Part shown: piece by piece, positions 9,241 to 17,932 of the stretch
How positions within the stretch are numbered: the stretch's first letter is position 1
How the letters are laid out: each line of letters opens with the position of its first letter
Assembly (NCBI GenBank): GCA_945884695.1
Contig: CAMCYO010000001.1
Coordinates: 62,001-126,000 of the forward strand
Source of the DNA: Streptomyces griseus
GTDB taxonomy: Bacteria; Actinomycetota; Actinomycetes; Nanopelagicales; Nanopelagicaceae
Reading direction: 5' to 3'
Length of the DNA stretch: 64,000 nucleotides
The notes under the pieces: generated by a model
What the model saw: the letters and a program-made list of their open reading frames with translations, nothing else
Told to the model about the DNA's origin: nothing
Databases searched by the model: none
Translations under genes and position numbers: made by a program

Positions 9241-9246
9241 AACCAA

Positions 9247-10269
9247 ATGAGAAGTGCTCCCCAAAGAATTTCGCGCGCACTGGCGCTGGTCGGTATCGCC
9301 CTTCCGCTCGCTCTCAGCCCTTCACCGGCTCAAGGTGCACCGACGTTGGATGAAATCCAAGGCAGGGTTGCAATTTTGCAAGAAGAGGCAGCAGCTGCGG
9401 CTGAGGGCGCGCAAGCTGCCAAAGTCGAGCTGGCCAAACTCAATAAGACTCTTTCTGGCATTAGGCAAGAAGCTGCAGTGCAAGGTCAAACGGTCGATCA
9501 ACTACGTAAAGTCCTAGGCTCAATTGCTATCGAGCAATATAAATCTGGTGGATTGAGTCAAGGTTTAGAACTTCTTTTCTCATCTAATCCCACTCTTTAT
9601 TTGTCAGCGGCTGGCTCTCTTGAATCCCTCACCCGTAGAAAAGCTCACGAGCTCAATAAATTTGCCGCAGCACAACAGCGCCTGAGTGCAACAACAATGA
9701 CCGTTAACGACAAACTCACACTTGTTGCAAGTACCCAAGCACGTCTGACAAAACAAGCAGCGCAAGCTCAATCAAAACTTAAAGAGGCCGAGAGCATTTT
9801 GGCACGGCTCAAGAAAGCCGATCGCGAACGCTTAGCTGCATTAGTGCTCGCCCGCGAGAATGCCGATCAAGCCTCTTCTTTAGCTCTTGCGAGGAAAGCA
9901 AATGGTATTTCAGGTAGAGCAGGAGTTTCTCTTAAGTTTGCCTTGAAACAAATTGGAGATAAATATATTTTTGGGGCAGCTGGGATGCAGTACTGGGACT
10001 GTTCTGGGCTAACTATGAGAGCACTTCAGGTGGTTGGAGTTTCACTTCCTCACTCTGCTGCTGCTCAAGCCCAATATGGGAAATATGTTCCCCTTAACGC
10101 ACTTAAGGCCGGAGACTTAGTTTTCTTTGGCAAACCTATTTCACATGTTGGTATTTACATGGGTTCGCATCGCATGGTGCATGCCCCAAGACCAGGATCT
10201 AAAGTAAAGGTTGCTGAATTTGGAATGGCAATTGGAAGTAAACGGTTAGTGGCTGCGCGACGGTTCTAA
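9247..10269 (+). CDS. Secreted NlpC/P60 peptidoglycan endopeptidase (RipA-like)
   Basis: A 340-residue exported protein. A Sec signal peptide (residues 1-30, ending PSPAQGA) is followed by a long coiled coil (about 35-210, rich in A, E, Q and K) and a C-terminal NlpC/P60 domain (about 220-335). The catalytic Cys is in YWDCSGLTMRALQ and the His in ISHVGIYMGSHRMVHAP. Such proteins cut stem-peptide bonds of peptidoglycan during daughter-cell separation. The coiled coil probably autoinhibits or docks the enzyme, as in actinobacterial RipA/RipC. The next gene, a mannosyltransferase, begins 1 nt after the stop. Confidence 0.9.
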   Translation: MRSAPQRISRALALVGIALPLALSPSPAQGAPTLDEIQGRVAILQEEAAAAAEGAQAAKVELAKLNKTLSGIRQEAAVQGQTVDQLRKVLGSIAIEQYKSGGLSQGLELLFSSNPTLYLSAAGSLESLTRRKAHELNKFAAAQQRLSATTMTVNDKLTLVASTQARLTKQAAQAQSKLKEAESILARLKKADRERLAALVLARENADQASSLALARKANGISGRAGVSLKFALKQIGDKYIFGAAGMQYWDCSGLTMRALQVVGVSLPHSAAAQAQYGKYVPLNALKAGDLVFFGKPISHVGIYMGSHRMVHAPRPGSKVKVAEFGMAIGSKRLVAARRF

Positions 10270-10270
10270 C

Positions 10271-11413
10271 ATGGAAAAAATATTATTTGTTACAAATGAT
10301 TTCGGACCTCGCGCTGGAGGAATTGAAACTTTTATCGTAGGGCTCATTGAGCGTTTGCCCAAAAACAGCGTCCTAGTTTATGCATGCGCACAGCATGGGA
10401 GTGAGAGTTACGACGGTGCATGGCTAGAAAACTTCGGAGTCAAAGTCATTCGCGATCGTGCTCGAATCTTGCTTCCAACCCCACGAGTGGCACGTGCGAT
10501 TCGGCAAATCATTACCGAAACTGGAATAAGTATTGGGGTCTTTGGCGCAGCGGCTCCATTGGGATTACTTGCCCCGTCTCTTCGAGCATCGGGAGTAAAA
10601 CATATAGTTGCCCTCACTCATGGGCATGAAGTTTGGTGGGCAAAAGTTTTCCCTTTCTCACTGGCCCTTTCTAGAATTAGTAAAAACGTTGACGTTATGA
10701 CATATCTTGGAGATTTCACACAAGGGAAAATTTCAATCCCGCTAAATTCAGTGAGCAAGAATTCGATGCAAAAACTAGCCCCTGGTATCGATACTTCACA
10801 CTTTGCACCAGATGCAACTTCCCTTGAACTGCGCAAGGAATTGGGATTAGCAGATGCGAAAGTTATCGTAAGCGTTGGCCGACTGGTGCATCGAAAAGGG
10901 CAAGATCGGCTCATTCAAGCACTCCCGACAATTCGTAAAAAGATTCCCAACGCTCACTTACTCCTGATTGGTGAGGGCCCGTATCGGCGAAAGCTTGAAA
11001 AACTTGCACGAAAGGAAGGGATTGAAAACGCTATAACTTTTCTTGGCAGAGTTTCCTATTCCGAACTACCACGCTACATGTGCGTCGGAGATGTTTTTGC
11101 GATGCCCTGTCGCTCACGTTTTGGTGGCCTTGAAGTAGAAGGTCTTGGCATTGTTTATCTTGAAGCCAGTTCTTGCCAATTGCCAGTTGTAGTCGGCAAA
11201 TCGGGGGGAGCACCTAATGCTGTTCTTGATGGGAAAACTGGAGTAACTGTCGACGGAGAGAATCTTTTGGTAATTTCAGAGGCAATTATCGATTTGCTAT
11301 CAGATAGTAAAAAGAGGCAGAAAATGGGAGCCGCAGGTAGAGAGTGGATCATTAATGAGTGGAGCTGGGAAAAGTGGGCGAGAATCTTTAGAGATATTTT
11401 AAAAATTAAGTAA
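10271..11413 (+). CDS. GT4 glycosyltransferase, PimB-like mannosyltransferase
   Basis: A 380-residue GT-B fold enzyme. The N-terminus VTNDFGPRAGGIETFIVGL is the acceptor-side glycine loop typical of actinobacterial PimB/MgtA mannosyltransferases. The donor-side domain contains VGRLVHRKGQDRLIQAL and the E-x7-E region in GGLEVEGLGIVYLEAS. It most likely adds the second mannose to phosphatidylinositol mannoside or a related lipid at the inner face of the membrane. The 1-nt gap to the NlpC/P60 gene implies translational coupling, and ino1 elsewhere in the window supplies inositol. The last 8 nt overlap the convergent response regulator. Confidence 0.83.
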   Translation: MEKILFVTNDFGPRAGGIETFIVGLIERLPKNSVLVYACAQHGSESYDGAWLENFGVKVIRDRARILLPTPRVARAIRQIITETGISIGVFGAAAPLGLLAPSLRASGVKHIVALTHGHEVWWAKVFPFSLALSRISKNVDVMTYLGDFTQGKISIPLNSVSKNSMQKLAPGIDTSHFAPDATSLELRKELGLADAKVIVSVGRLVHRKGQDRLIQALPTIRKKIPNAHLLLIGEGPYRRKLEKLARKEGIENAITFLGRVSYSELPRYMCVGDVFAMPCRSRFGGLEVEGLGIVYLEASSCQLPVVVGKSGGAPNAVLDGKTGVTVDGENLLVISEAIIDLLSDSKKRQKMGAAGREWIINEWSWEKWARIFRDILKIK

Positions 11414-12032
11414 TGATTAAGTTCTTCAGCGCGACGTCAACTGCTTGCGCTCTGTTGGTAACGCTGAGTTTTCGATAGATTGATGCAAGATGTGTTTTAA
11501 CTGTGGCCTCTGAAAGAAAAAGATTTTTTGCAATTGCAGCCGATGTTAGGCCCTTGGGAAGAAATTCCAAGACTGTGAGTTCCCGGGCAGTTATCTGATA
11601 TCCATCTCGTTTTCGCTTAATGGCTTCGCTGAGGCCGCTACCTGTAAAACTCTGTGGAGCCAGGTATGCCTGAGAAATCGCGGCTATTACATGTGAAATT
11701 GGTGCACTCTTTGAAATGAATGCATTGGCTCCTGATTGCAAAGATGCAAGAAGTGATTTGTCATCATCACTCATTGTTAGGACGACAATTCCAAGAGTTG
11801 AAGAAATTCCTCTTGCCCACGAAATTACATCTAGGCCGCTTCCGTCGGGGAGATTTAAATCCACGAGAATCACTTTTGGGTTTGTGTGTGCAATTTGGGC
11901 AAATGCCTCATTTTTGGATGCTGCCTGACCAACAATGGAAAATCCATGGCGCGTCAGAGCGCTCTTAAGCCCTTCTCTCACGACTTGATGATCATCAATG
12001 ATAACAATGGTGATATCTGAATCTTCACTCAC
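11406..12032 (-). CDS. NarL/LuxR-family response regulator
   Basis: A 208-residue two-domain regulator. The receiver domain (about 7-125) has the acidic pair in IIDDHQVVREGL, the phospho-acceptor D58 in VILVDLNLPDGSG, and the TMSDDDKS and ISKSAP switch segments. The C-terminal LuxR-type HTH (about 145-205) is TARELTVLEFLPKGLTSAA followed by LFLSEATVKTHLASIYRKL. The GTG start at 12032 overlaps the kinase stop by 8 nt, so kinase and regulator form a translationally coupled pair. Targets are unknown. Confidence 0.92.
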   Translation of the reverse strand: MSEDSDITIVIIDDHQVVREGLKSALTRHGFSIVGQAASKNEAFAQIAHTNPKVILVDLNLPDGSGLDVISWARGISSTLGIVVLTMSDDDKSLLASLQSGANAFISKSAPISHVIAAISQAYLAPQSFTGSGLSEAIKRKRDGYQITARELTVLEFLPKGLTSAAIAKNLFLSEATVKTHLASIYRKLSVTNRAQAVDVALKNLIIT

Positions 12033-12609
12033 GTTTGATCCTTATGGTGAAACAAGTGCCAGAAGAATCTGAGGTGTAATCAATAGTGCCTCTTATGGCA
12101 GAAGTTCTTTCTAAAATTCCAACTAATCCCATTCCGTATGATGTTGGCGAAACGCCACCTCTTCCATTATCTTGAATAACTAATTGCAAATCATTTTGAG
12201 TACTCTTCAAAGTGATTCCTACATTCGTTGCTTGAGAATGCTGGACGATATTTCGCATAATTTCCCGTGAAATTTTAAGAACCTGATCCTTTCTAGAATC
12301 GCTCTCAAACCAGGGACACTCTTCTAAATTAAGCTCGATTCCGAACTGAACAAGTGCTTTTCGGCCATCGAGTTCAATTTGATTGCTAAATGCAATATGT
12401 GCGCCATTTCGAAGGTCGAACATTTCATCGCGAACCTTTTCAATTAAATTGGAGACTGCAAATCGCAGCGTCCTTATCTCCTGCCTAGATGAAGTATTGA
12501 TATCAGGGGTGGCAAGGAGTATGTCTAGGGAGTAACCAATAGCCACTAGATCCTGAGCGATTCCATCGTGAAGTTCTTGTGCTAGATGGATGCGCTCAAG
12601 GCTTGTCAT
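12025..12609 (-). CDS. Minimal sensor-less histidine kinase (HisKA_3 + HATPase)
   Basis: A 194-residue kinase that consists only of the catalytic core. The H-box RIHLAQELHDGIAQDL (phospho-acceptor H14) sits at the very N-terminus, the N-box is ISREIMRNIVQHSQATNVGI, and the G-box is QDNGRGGVSPTSYGMGLVGI. No sensor or membrane domain precedes it: an in-frame TAG lies directly before the ATG, and the acyl-CoA ligase ends only 10 nt upstream. The signal must come from a partner protein or from the core itself. It pairs with the overlapping NarL-type regulator. Confidence 0.88.
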   Translation of the reverse strand: MTSLERIHLAQELHDGIAQDLVAIGYSLDILLATPDINTSSRQEIRTLRFAVSNLIEKVRDEMFDLRNGAHIAFSNQIELDGRKALVQFGIELNLEECPWFESDSRKDQVLKISREIMRNIVQHSQATNVGITLKSTQNDLQLVIQDNGRGGVSPTSYGMGLVGILERTSAIRGTIDYTSDSSGTCFTIRIKRE

Positions 12610-12619
12610 CTACATAGCT

Positions 12620-14407
12620 CTATTGGTAGAGCGCCTCAATTTCGGATGCAAATTCTTGAGCAACAACATGGCGTTTAATCGAAAGTTTCGCTGTGAGTTG
12701 TCCACCAGCTATCGTCCAATCAACTGGAAGAATCACGAACTTACGGATGGATTCAGCCTTACTTACCGCTTTGTTTGCTTCATCGACTCCGGTCTGAATT
12801 ACCGAAATCAAGTCAGGATCTCGCACAAGTTCAGCTATTGCTTTGCCATCTTTTTTGTTAACGCTAACCCAAGACTTCAGTGCATCAGAATCAATGGTTA
12901 CAAGAGCTGCAATGAAAGGCTTGTTATCTCCTACAACTAGACATTGGCTTACGAGCGGATGCGCGCGTAAGCGATCTTCCAGAACTGCAGGAGCGACATT
13001 TTTCCCGCCCGATGTGACTATCAATTCCTTTTTTCTTCCAACGATATAGAGAAATCCTTCATCATCTAGGCGACCAAGATCTCCTGAGCGAAACCAACTA
13101 TCTGCAGTCATTACTTCTGCATTTGCACTCTCGTTCTGCCAGTACCCGCGCATAACGATTCCGCCCTTGATGAGGACTTCACCATCATCTGCGATGCGAA
13201 TAGAAGTTCCAGGAATTGGACGCCCGACGGAACCGACTCTGTGATCAGAGGTGAGATTAAGTGTTGCACCAGCGGTGGTTTCAGTTAACCCGTAGCCTTC
13301 AAGAATTCTCACGCCAGCACCGCGATAAAAATGACCTAATCTGGCACCTAATGGAGCACCACCTGAGATGGCAGCTTCAACTCGGCCACCCATTCCCGCT
13401 CTGATTTTCGAGTACACCAATTTGTCGAAGAGAGCATGCTTTATCGACAACAGCACTGGAATTCTTCTGCTGTCCATTGCTTCGCTATAGGAAATTGCAA
13501 CTTCGGCGGCTTTGCGGAAAATATTTCCTTTTCCTGCTGCTTCTGCACGGGCTTCTGCGCCGTTATAGATTTTTTCAAAAATTCTAGGGACAGCTAAGAC
13601 AAAAGTGGGCTTGAATGTTTGGAGGTCATATGGCAATCGACCTGCCGGATCACTGCAATGGGCCATATGTAAACCTGCTCCGATTGCACCAAGCTGAACC
13701 ATTCGACCAAATACATGCGCAACGGGTAAGAAGAGAAGTGTCGAGCCTCCTGGTTTGAGAAATAAATCTTTAGCACCTTGAATAACATTTTCACATTCTG
13801 AAAGAAAATTTCCGTGAGTCAGTTGCACACCTTTTGGTTTACCGGTAGTACCTGACGTGTAAATAAGCGTTGCCAAACTCTCTGGATTCAAAGAATTCCT
13901 TCTTCGCTCAATCTCTTCATCTGAAATAGAAGCACCTGCTTCGGCGAGCACATGCAATACATCATCAGTCATTGTCCAAAGTTTGCTGGTATGAGATGGA
14001 AGCACAGGTGTTGCTAACTCTTTCAAAAGTGGTGTCTCAACGATGAGAGCAGTTGCTCCTGAATCAGTAAGAATCCATTGAATCTGCTCAGCAGATGAGG
14101 TGTCGTAGATTGGAACAACGCAACCTCCCGCATACCAGATCGCAAAATCTAAAACAGTCCATTCGTAACGGGTGCGAGCCATGATTGCCACTCGATCACC
14201 AATAGAAATTCCAGAGGCAACCAGACCCTTTGCTGCTGAGCGAATTTCTAACTCAAATTCTTTAGCGCTCACACTCTGCCAGCCATCGCCAAGTGGTCGG
14301 GAAACAATGATGCGGTTGGGTTCGACTTTGGCCCGATCTGCGATAAATCTGGTGAGATTTCCAGAGGTGGCAATGGGTGCAAGGGGTGGGATTTTTATTT
14401 CGTTCAT
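12620..14407 (-). CDS. Long-chain fatty-acid-CoA ligase (FadD15-like)
   Basis: A 595-residue AMP-forming acyl-CoA synthetase. The P-loop-like motif is LATLIYTSGTTGKPKGVQLT, followed by LFLPVAHVFGRM, the EGYGLTETTAG adenylate motif and the GFLYIVGRKKELIVTSGGKN hinge with its Lys. Length and motif spacing match actinobacterial FadD15. It activates fatty acids for lipid synthesis or for the fadAB pair near the window start. A TAGCGT -10 ends 7 nt before the ATG, and a 54-nt gap separates it from the divergent SRPBCC gene, a common pairing in Actinomycetota. Confidence 0.92.
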   Translation of the reverse strand: MNEIKIPPLAPIATSGNLTRFIADRAKVEPNRIIVSRPLGDGWQSVSAKEFELEIRSAAKGLVASGISIGDRVAIMARTRYEWTVLDFAIWYAGGCVVPIYDTSSAEQIQWILTDSGATALIVETPLLKELATPVLPSHTSKLWTMTDDVLHVLAEAGASISDEEIERRRNSLNPESLATLIYTSGTTGKPKGVQLTHGNFLSECENVIQGAKDLFLKPGGSTLLFLPVAHVFGRMVQLGAIGAGLHMAHCSDPAGRLPYDLQTFKPTFVLAVPRIFEKIYNGAEARAEAAGKGNIFRKAAEVAISYSEAMDSRRIPVLLSIKHALFDKLVYSKIRAGMGGRVEAAISGGAPLGARLGHFYRGAGVRILEGYGLTETTAGATLNLTSDHRVGSVGRPIPGTSIRIADDGEVLIKGGIVMRGYWQNESANAEVMTADSWFRSGDLGRLDDEGFLYIVGRKKELIVTSGGKNVAPAVLEDRLRAHPLVSQCLVVGDNKPFIAALVTIDSDALKSWVSVNKKDGKAIAELVRDPDLISVIQTGVDEANKAVSKAESIRKFVILPVDWTIAGGQLTAKLSIKRHVVAQEFASEIEALYQ

Positions 14408-14414
14408 GGCGCCA

Positions 14415-14420
14415 ACGCTA
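14415..14420 (-). promoter_or_regulatory. -10 box of the fadD-like gene (leaderless)
   Basis: TAGCGT on the minus strand, then 7 nt and ATG at 14407, with no ribosome site. It is back-to-back with the SRPBCC promoter. Confidence 0.5.
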
Positions 14421-14448
14421 GCGTGAGAAAGTGCCAGACGGGAAGGGG

Positions 14449-14454
14449 TAACCT
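14449..14454 (+). promoter_or_regulatory. -10 box of the SRPBCC gene (leaderless)
   Basis: TAACCT followed by 7 nt (AGATGTT) and ATG at 14462, with no ribosome site. The spacing decides for this ATG over a longer reading frame that opens at 14423. Confidence 0.55.
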
Positions 14455-14461
14455 AGATGTT

Positions 14462-14899
14462 ATGAGCGACATATCTGCAGGAAGAATTTCGATCGAGGCG
14501 CCTATAGCGCGAGTCCAAGAAATTCTCTTTGATTTAGCTTCCTATCCCACATGGTCTACATCCATTAAAGCATCTGAAGTTCAAGGCACGGATGGAGAAG
14601 GTCGAGCAACAACTGTAAAGCTCTCGATTGAGGCTGGAGTTATGAAAGATCGGGTCACATTAGATTACGACTGGAGAAATGCTCCGGAACGCTTGGAATT
14701 CTCTCTTTCAGATGCCGACTTATTGACGGCGATGGATGGGGCATATGTGATTTCGGAGGAAGACGAGGACACAACGCTGGTCACATATGAACTTACCGTT
14801 GCTCTGTCAATGCCCGTTCCGGCCATGATGCGAAAGAAACAAGAACAGATGGTGATTGATTTGGCCCTGAAGGAATTGAAAAAATTTGCTGAAAGTTAA
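14462..14899 (+). CDS. SRPBCC (polyketide cyclase/dehydrase-like) protein
   Basis: A 145-residue START/Bet v1-like fold protein that binds hydrophobic ligands in a helix-grip cavity. The opening IEAPIARVQEILFDLASYPTWS is the classic SRPBCC signature. The middle has alternating strands (VTLDYDWRNAPERLEFSLSD) and the end a long amphipathic helix. Divergence from a long-chain acyl-CoA ligase suggests a lipid-related role (inference). The start at 14462 is set by the leaderless promoter. The stop overlaps the convergent membrane-protein gene by 4 nt. Confidence 0.85.
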   Translation: MSDISAGRISIEAPIARVQEILFDLASYPTWSTSIKASEVQGTDGEGRATTVKLSIEAGVMKDRVTLDYDWRNAPERLEFSLSDADLLTAMDGAYVISEEDEDTTLVTYELTVALSMPVPAMMRKKQEQMVIDLALKELKKFAES

Positions 14900-15807
14900 A
14901 CTACAGCTCCATCGTCATCGGTAAAGTCATCTCTAGTTGAGTAAAGAAAATAAGCCAGACCTCCGATAAGTGCAAGAATTCCAGGCCAAGGTTCGATACC
15001 GAAAGGATTAAATCCTGTAACCCTTGCAATGAGAGCATAAATGGGGCCACAGGTCATAAAAAAGAGTGCATTTCTCTTTGACCTATCCTTTATTGGCAAG
15101 AGCGCAGGGTCGGGAATTTCAAAATGATCTTCATCGACTGAGGATTCAAGTTGATCAAGAAATGTATTTGGAGTTGATTGATCTAGCGATAAACCACCCA
15201 CAATAGATTGAAATTCTGCGTCAATAAGTTCAGAGTCCTCTGAAGAGTCATTCGAACTCCAGTCGCTATCCTGCGTTTCCTTGATAAATGAGAGAGTTTC
15301 TTCGATGAGCAGAGGGAGTTCACTCTGTGAGCTCTTAAGAGAGTAATCCATGACGACTTCTCGAATAAATGGAGAAGAGATTTCATCAGCGATAACTAAT
15401 GAATCATCATCAGCAATGGGATAGAGAAATAACGAAGGTTGATCTATCAAATATAGGTGGTTCTTTACTTGCCTTGCAGATCGAGAGAGAGGATTACTCG
15501 AAAGTTTTGGCTCCACAAGAATTAGCCCCGCAATCTCGCTTGAGTAATTTTGAGCTAATTCCAGAGCTGGAGTAGCTCCATCAAAGAAGGAAAGAAGATA
15601 AATTTTTGAACACCGTTGCTTGAGGTGCAACAACTCGATCTCAGCAAACTCATAAGAAATCTTCTGCAGTTTATTTTGGGCAAGAACGCTAAGTCCGCCA
15701 TCATTGAGAGATTGAGCCAATTGCGATGAACTTTCAAAATTACCCACAAAAAGAATCCCTATTTCACCGCCTGAAAACTCAATTCGACGGTCATTTGGGA
15801 TATGCAT
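14896..15807 (-). CDS. Uncharacterised protein: degenerate alpha/beta-hydrolase-like domain with C-terminal membrane anchor
   Basis: A 303-residue protein that I do not recognise as a named family. Residues 10-180 have an alternating strand-helix pattern like an alpha/beta hydrolase (GILFVGNF, IYLLSFFDGATPALELA, AGLILVEPKL). The expected nucleophile elbow G-x-S-x-G reads S-F-F-D-G-A, so the serine is missing. An acidic Ser/Asp-rich linker (about 180-240) leads to two C-terminal hydrophobic helices (RNALFFMTCGPIYALIARV and GILALIGGLAYFLYS). It may be a non-catalytic scaffold. A GTG three bases upstream is an alternative start. Confidence 0.6.
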   Translation of the reverse strand: MHIPNDRRIEFSGGEIGILFVGNFESSSQLAQSLNDGGLSVLAQNKLQKISYEFAEIELLHLKQRCSKIYLLSFFDGATPALELAQNYSSEIAGLILVEPKLSSNPLSRSARQVKNHLYLIDQPSLFLYPIADDDSLVIADEISSPFIREVVMDYSLKSSQSELPLLIEETLSFIKETQDSDWSSNDSSEDSELIDAEFQSIVGGLSLDQSTPNTFLDQLESSVDEDHFEIPDPALLPIKDRSKRNALFFMTCGPIYALIARVTGFNPFGIEPWPGILALIGGLAYFLYSTRDDFTDDDGAVV

Positions 15808-15856
15808 CACTTTCCCATAGTGTCATATTGAAGGTATTGCGACTAAATTGGTCCCC

Positions 15857-15862
15857 TAGCCT
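15857..15862 (+). promoter_or_regulatory. -10 box of the acyltransferase gene at 15890
   Basis: TAGCCT lies 27 nt before the ATG, leaving a short leader that carries a strong GGGAAGGAG ribosome site at 15875-15883. It contrasts with the leaderless genes around it. Confidence 0.45.
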
Positions 15863-15889
15863 AAAGCCGAGATCGGGAAGGAGCCCTAC

Positions 15890-16579
15890 ATGAATGTTCC
15901 CTATGCATTCCTGCGCGCATTCCTTACACCGTTTTTGATGATCCTATTTCGGCCTAAAGTCAAAGGCCTTCGAAACGTACCCATCAATGGTCCTGTCATC
16001 ATCGCCTCCAACCATCTCTCCTTTAGTGATTCGATATTCATGCCTCTGGTACTCCCTCGTAAAGTGACATTTCTGGCAAAGAGTGAATACTTCACATCTC
16101 CAGGACCTAAAGGTCTATTGAAAAAACTCACTTTTCTAGCTTTAGGACAAGTTCCTGTTGATCGTTCTGGTGGCAGACGTAGCGAAGCTGCCCTCATTAC
16201 TGGTTTAAAAGTATTGGCCGAAGGTCAGTGTCTTGGAATTTACCCTGAGGGGACTCGCTCGCCCGATGGACGCCTTTATAAAGGACGTACAGGCATTGCC
16301 AGATTGGCAATGGAATCTGGTGCACCAATTATCCCGGTAGCAATGTTCAATACAGAAAAAATTCAACCAACAGGAAAAGTTATCCCTAAAGTCATGCGCG
16401 TAAAAATGGTCTTTGGTGAGCCAATTTACCTCAAGGGAGATTCGACGGATTTAAATCTTTTGCGTACCGCCACGGATGAATTAATGTCAACTCTCCAAAA
16501 ACTTTCAGGACAAGAGTATGTAGATATGTACGCGACTCGGCGAAAAAGCGAGATGAAAGATGGCTCAGAAGAGGATTAA
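15890..16579 (+). CDS. 1-acyl-sn-glycerol-3-phosphate acyltransferase (PlsC family)
   Basis: A 229-residue peripheral or single-span membrane acyltransferase that makes phosphatidic acid from lysophosphatidate. Motif I is SNHLSFSDSIF (H-x4-D), motif III is GIYPEGTRSPDGRLYKGRTG, and a proline-centred motif is APIIPVAMF. The ATG at 15890 follows a strong ribosome site. It is one of two PlsC-family genes in the window; the other (58502-59200) is more divergent in its EGTR block. Confidence 0.88.
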   Translation: MNVPYAFLRAFLTPFLMILFRPKVKGLRNVPINGPVIIASNHLSFSDSIFMPLVLPRKVTFLAKSEYFTSPGPKGLLKKLTFLALGQVPVDRSGGRRSEAALITGLKVLAEGQCLGIYPEGTRSPDGRLYKGRTGIARLAMESGAPIIPVAMFNTEKIQPTGKVIPKVMRVKMVFGEPIYLKGDSTDLNLLRTATDELMSTLQKLSGQEYVDMYATRRKSEMKDGSEED

Positions 16580-16585
16580 AAGATT

Positions 16586-17266
16586 TTAGTTTTCTAGAGC
16601 CAGTCGTTGAGTTAAGTAATTACAGGTCGAACACTCACTGCCAGCTTCAGGAAATGGTCCTTCTAGGCATGAAATGAAATCAGTGATGACTTCTTGAAAC
16701 TTTGCTCCATTTCGTGCAACAGGTATATAGCTCTGAATTACTCCAAATCCCTGCCCTCCATCGGTAGTTTCTGTCGTTCCATTAAGTTTCCACACGAGTA
16801 ACCCCATAGAAGCGACCGTAAACTCTTTGCCCGATGCTGGATTTTCAATTGCATATGCATAGGCTTCTAATTGAGGTGCATAGAATTCTCCATTATCGCG
16901 TTCAGAATCCGAAACTTTGCAATCAATGAGCCCAACGGTGCCATCTTCATTATGTGCAAGGAGATCGTAGATTCCGTTGATTCTCCACCTTGTTGGTGTT
17001 CCATTTATTTCAATAGGACGGCTCTTTACCCATTGCCCCCATTGCTTCACGACTCCTGGGCGAAGGGACGGATCAATATCTGACATGGAAGCGCGGCGAA
17101 AGAATTCTTCTTGTGATTGCGATAATGGTTTTACGAGTGGAAATTGTCCGGGCATGATTACCTTGTACCAGTATTTGATCCATAAACAACGCTTGCACGT
17201 AGAGAGCCCAAAAGTTAAATCAGAGGGCGAAATATTTTCACGTGCCGGAGATGCTGGCTTATTCAT
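16586..17266 (-). CDS. PD-(D/E)XK nuclease-superfamily protein with Cys pairs (RecB/Cas4-like)
   Basis: A 226-residue protein. The nuclease core is seen as INGIYDLLAHNEDGTVGLID followed directly by CKVSD, giving the D...DxK active-site pattern at about residues 110-130, then QLEAYAYAIENP. It begins with a Cys pair (STCKRCLWIKYW) and ends with another (GSECSTCNYLTQRL), reminiscent of the iron-sulfur-binding Cys set of Cas4/AddB-type nucleases. No CRISPR array or recB/addA partner is nearby. It lies 10 nt behind the LysE gene, so the two are co-transcribed. The ATG at 17266 is preferred over a TTG at 17308 that lies inside the LysE gene. Confidence 0.68.
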   Translation of the reverse strand: MNKPASPARENISPSDLTFGLSTCKRCLWIKYWYKVIMPGQFPLVKPLSQSQEEFFRRASMSDIDPSLRPGVVKQWGQWVKSRPIEINGTPTRWRINGIYDLLAHNEDGTVGLIDCKVSDSERDNGEFYAPQLEAYAYAIENPASGKEFTVASMGLLVWKLNGTTETTDGGQGFGVIQSYIPVARNGAKFQEVITDFISCLEGPFPEAGSECSTCNYLTQRLALEN

Positions 17267-17276
17267 GAAATAAGTA

Positions 17277-17924
17277 TTACCTAAGGGCCTGACTAACTGC
17301 GCCGACAAGGATGAACGCGCCGAGGGCGATCATTACGCCTCCACCGATTGCTCTAAGAATTACCAGACGTGAAGCATCTGTTGCGAGCCATTGACGAGCG
17401 GTGCCAGCGATGAGGCCCCAAGTGCCATCAGAGAACCAGCACAATAAAACGAAAAGTGTGCCAAGGAAAAGCAACTGTAATGTCGCGCTGCCTTTATCGC
17501 GATCAATAAATTGGGGAAGTACTGCCGCATAGAAAACAAGCGTTTTTGGATTAAGTGCCGCTACCCAAAAACCTTCTTTCATGGATTGAAGGCCTGAGGG
17601 TTGGTCAGTTCCTCTTGATCTCATATCTTCAGCATGTGCATGGCGGTGCCTTAGTGCATCTATTCCAAGATAAATAAGATATGAACCACCACCCCATTGC
17701 ACAACTGCAAATGCGAGATCAGATCGTTGCAAAATTGGACCGAGTCCAACGGCTACAAGGGCAGAAAGTATGAAAGAACCAACTGCATTTCCGGTTACGG
17801 TGTAGAGCGCAGTCTTTCTTCCCCATGAAACCGCTCTGGCGATGATAAATAGAACACTGGGGCCAGGAGCCAAAACTATTACTATCGAAGTCGCTAAATA
17901 TTCACCGAGGCGACTTGGAAACAT
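17277..17924 (-). CDS. LysE/RhtB-family amino-acid exporter
   Basis: A 215-residue membrane protein with about six helices. The N-terminal signature IVLAPGPSVLFIIARAVSWG, the segment GNAVGSFILSALVAVGL and WVAALNPKTLVFYAAVLPQF are diagnostic of the LysE/RhtB translocators that export amino acids such as homoserine, threonine or lysine. It is the first gene of a two-gene operon with the PD-(D/E)XK protein, an unusual partner. A TATAAT box lies 8 nt before the ATG. Confidence 0.88.
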   Translation of the reverse strand: MFPSRLGEYLATSIVIVLAPGPSVLFIIARAVSWGRKTALYTVTGNAVGSFILSALVAVGLGPILQRSDLAFAVVQWGGGSYLIYLGIDALRHRHAHAEDMRSRGTDQPSGLQSMKEGFWVAALNPKTLVFYAAVLPQFIDRDKGSATLQLLFLGTLFVLLCWFSDGTWGLIAGTARQWLATDASRLVILRAIGGGVMIALGAFILVGAVSQALR

Positions 17925-17932
17925 GGGCCAAT

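Noticed and set aside
16586-17266. Cas4 and hence a CRISPR system
   Set aside because: No repeat array or other cas gene is visible anywhere in the window; the protein is only distantly Cas4-like.
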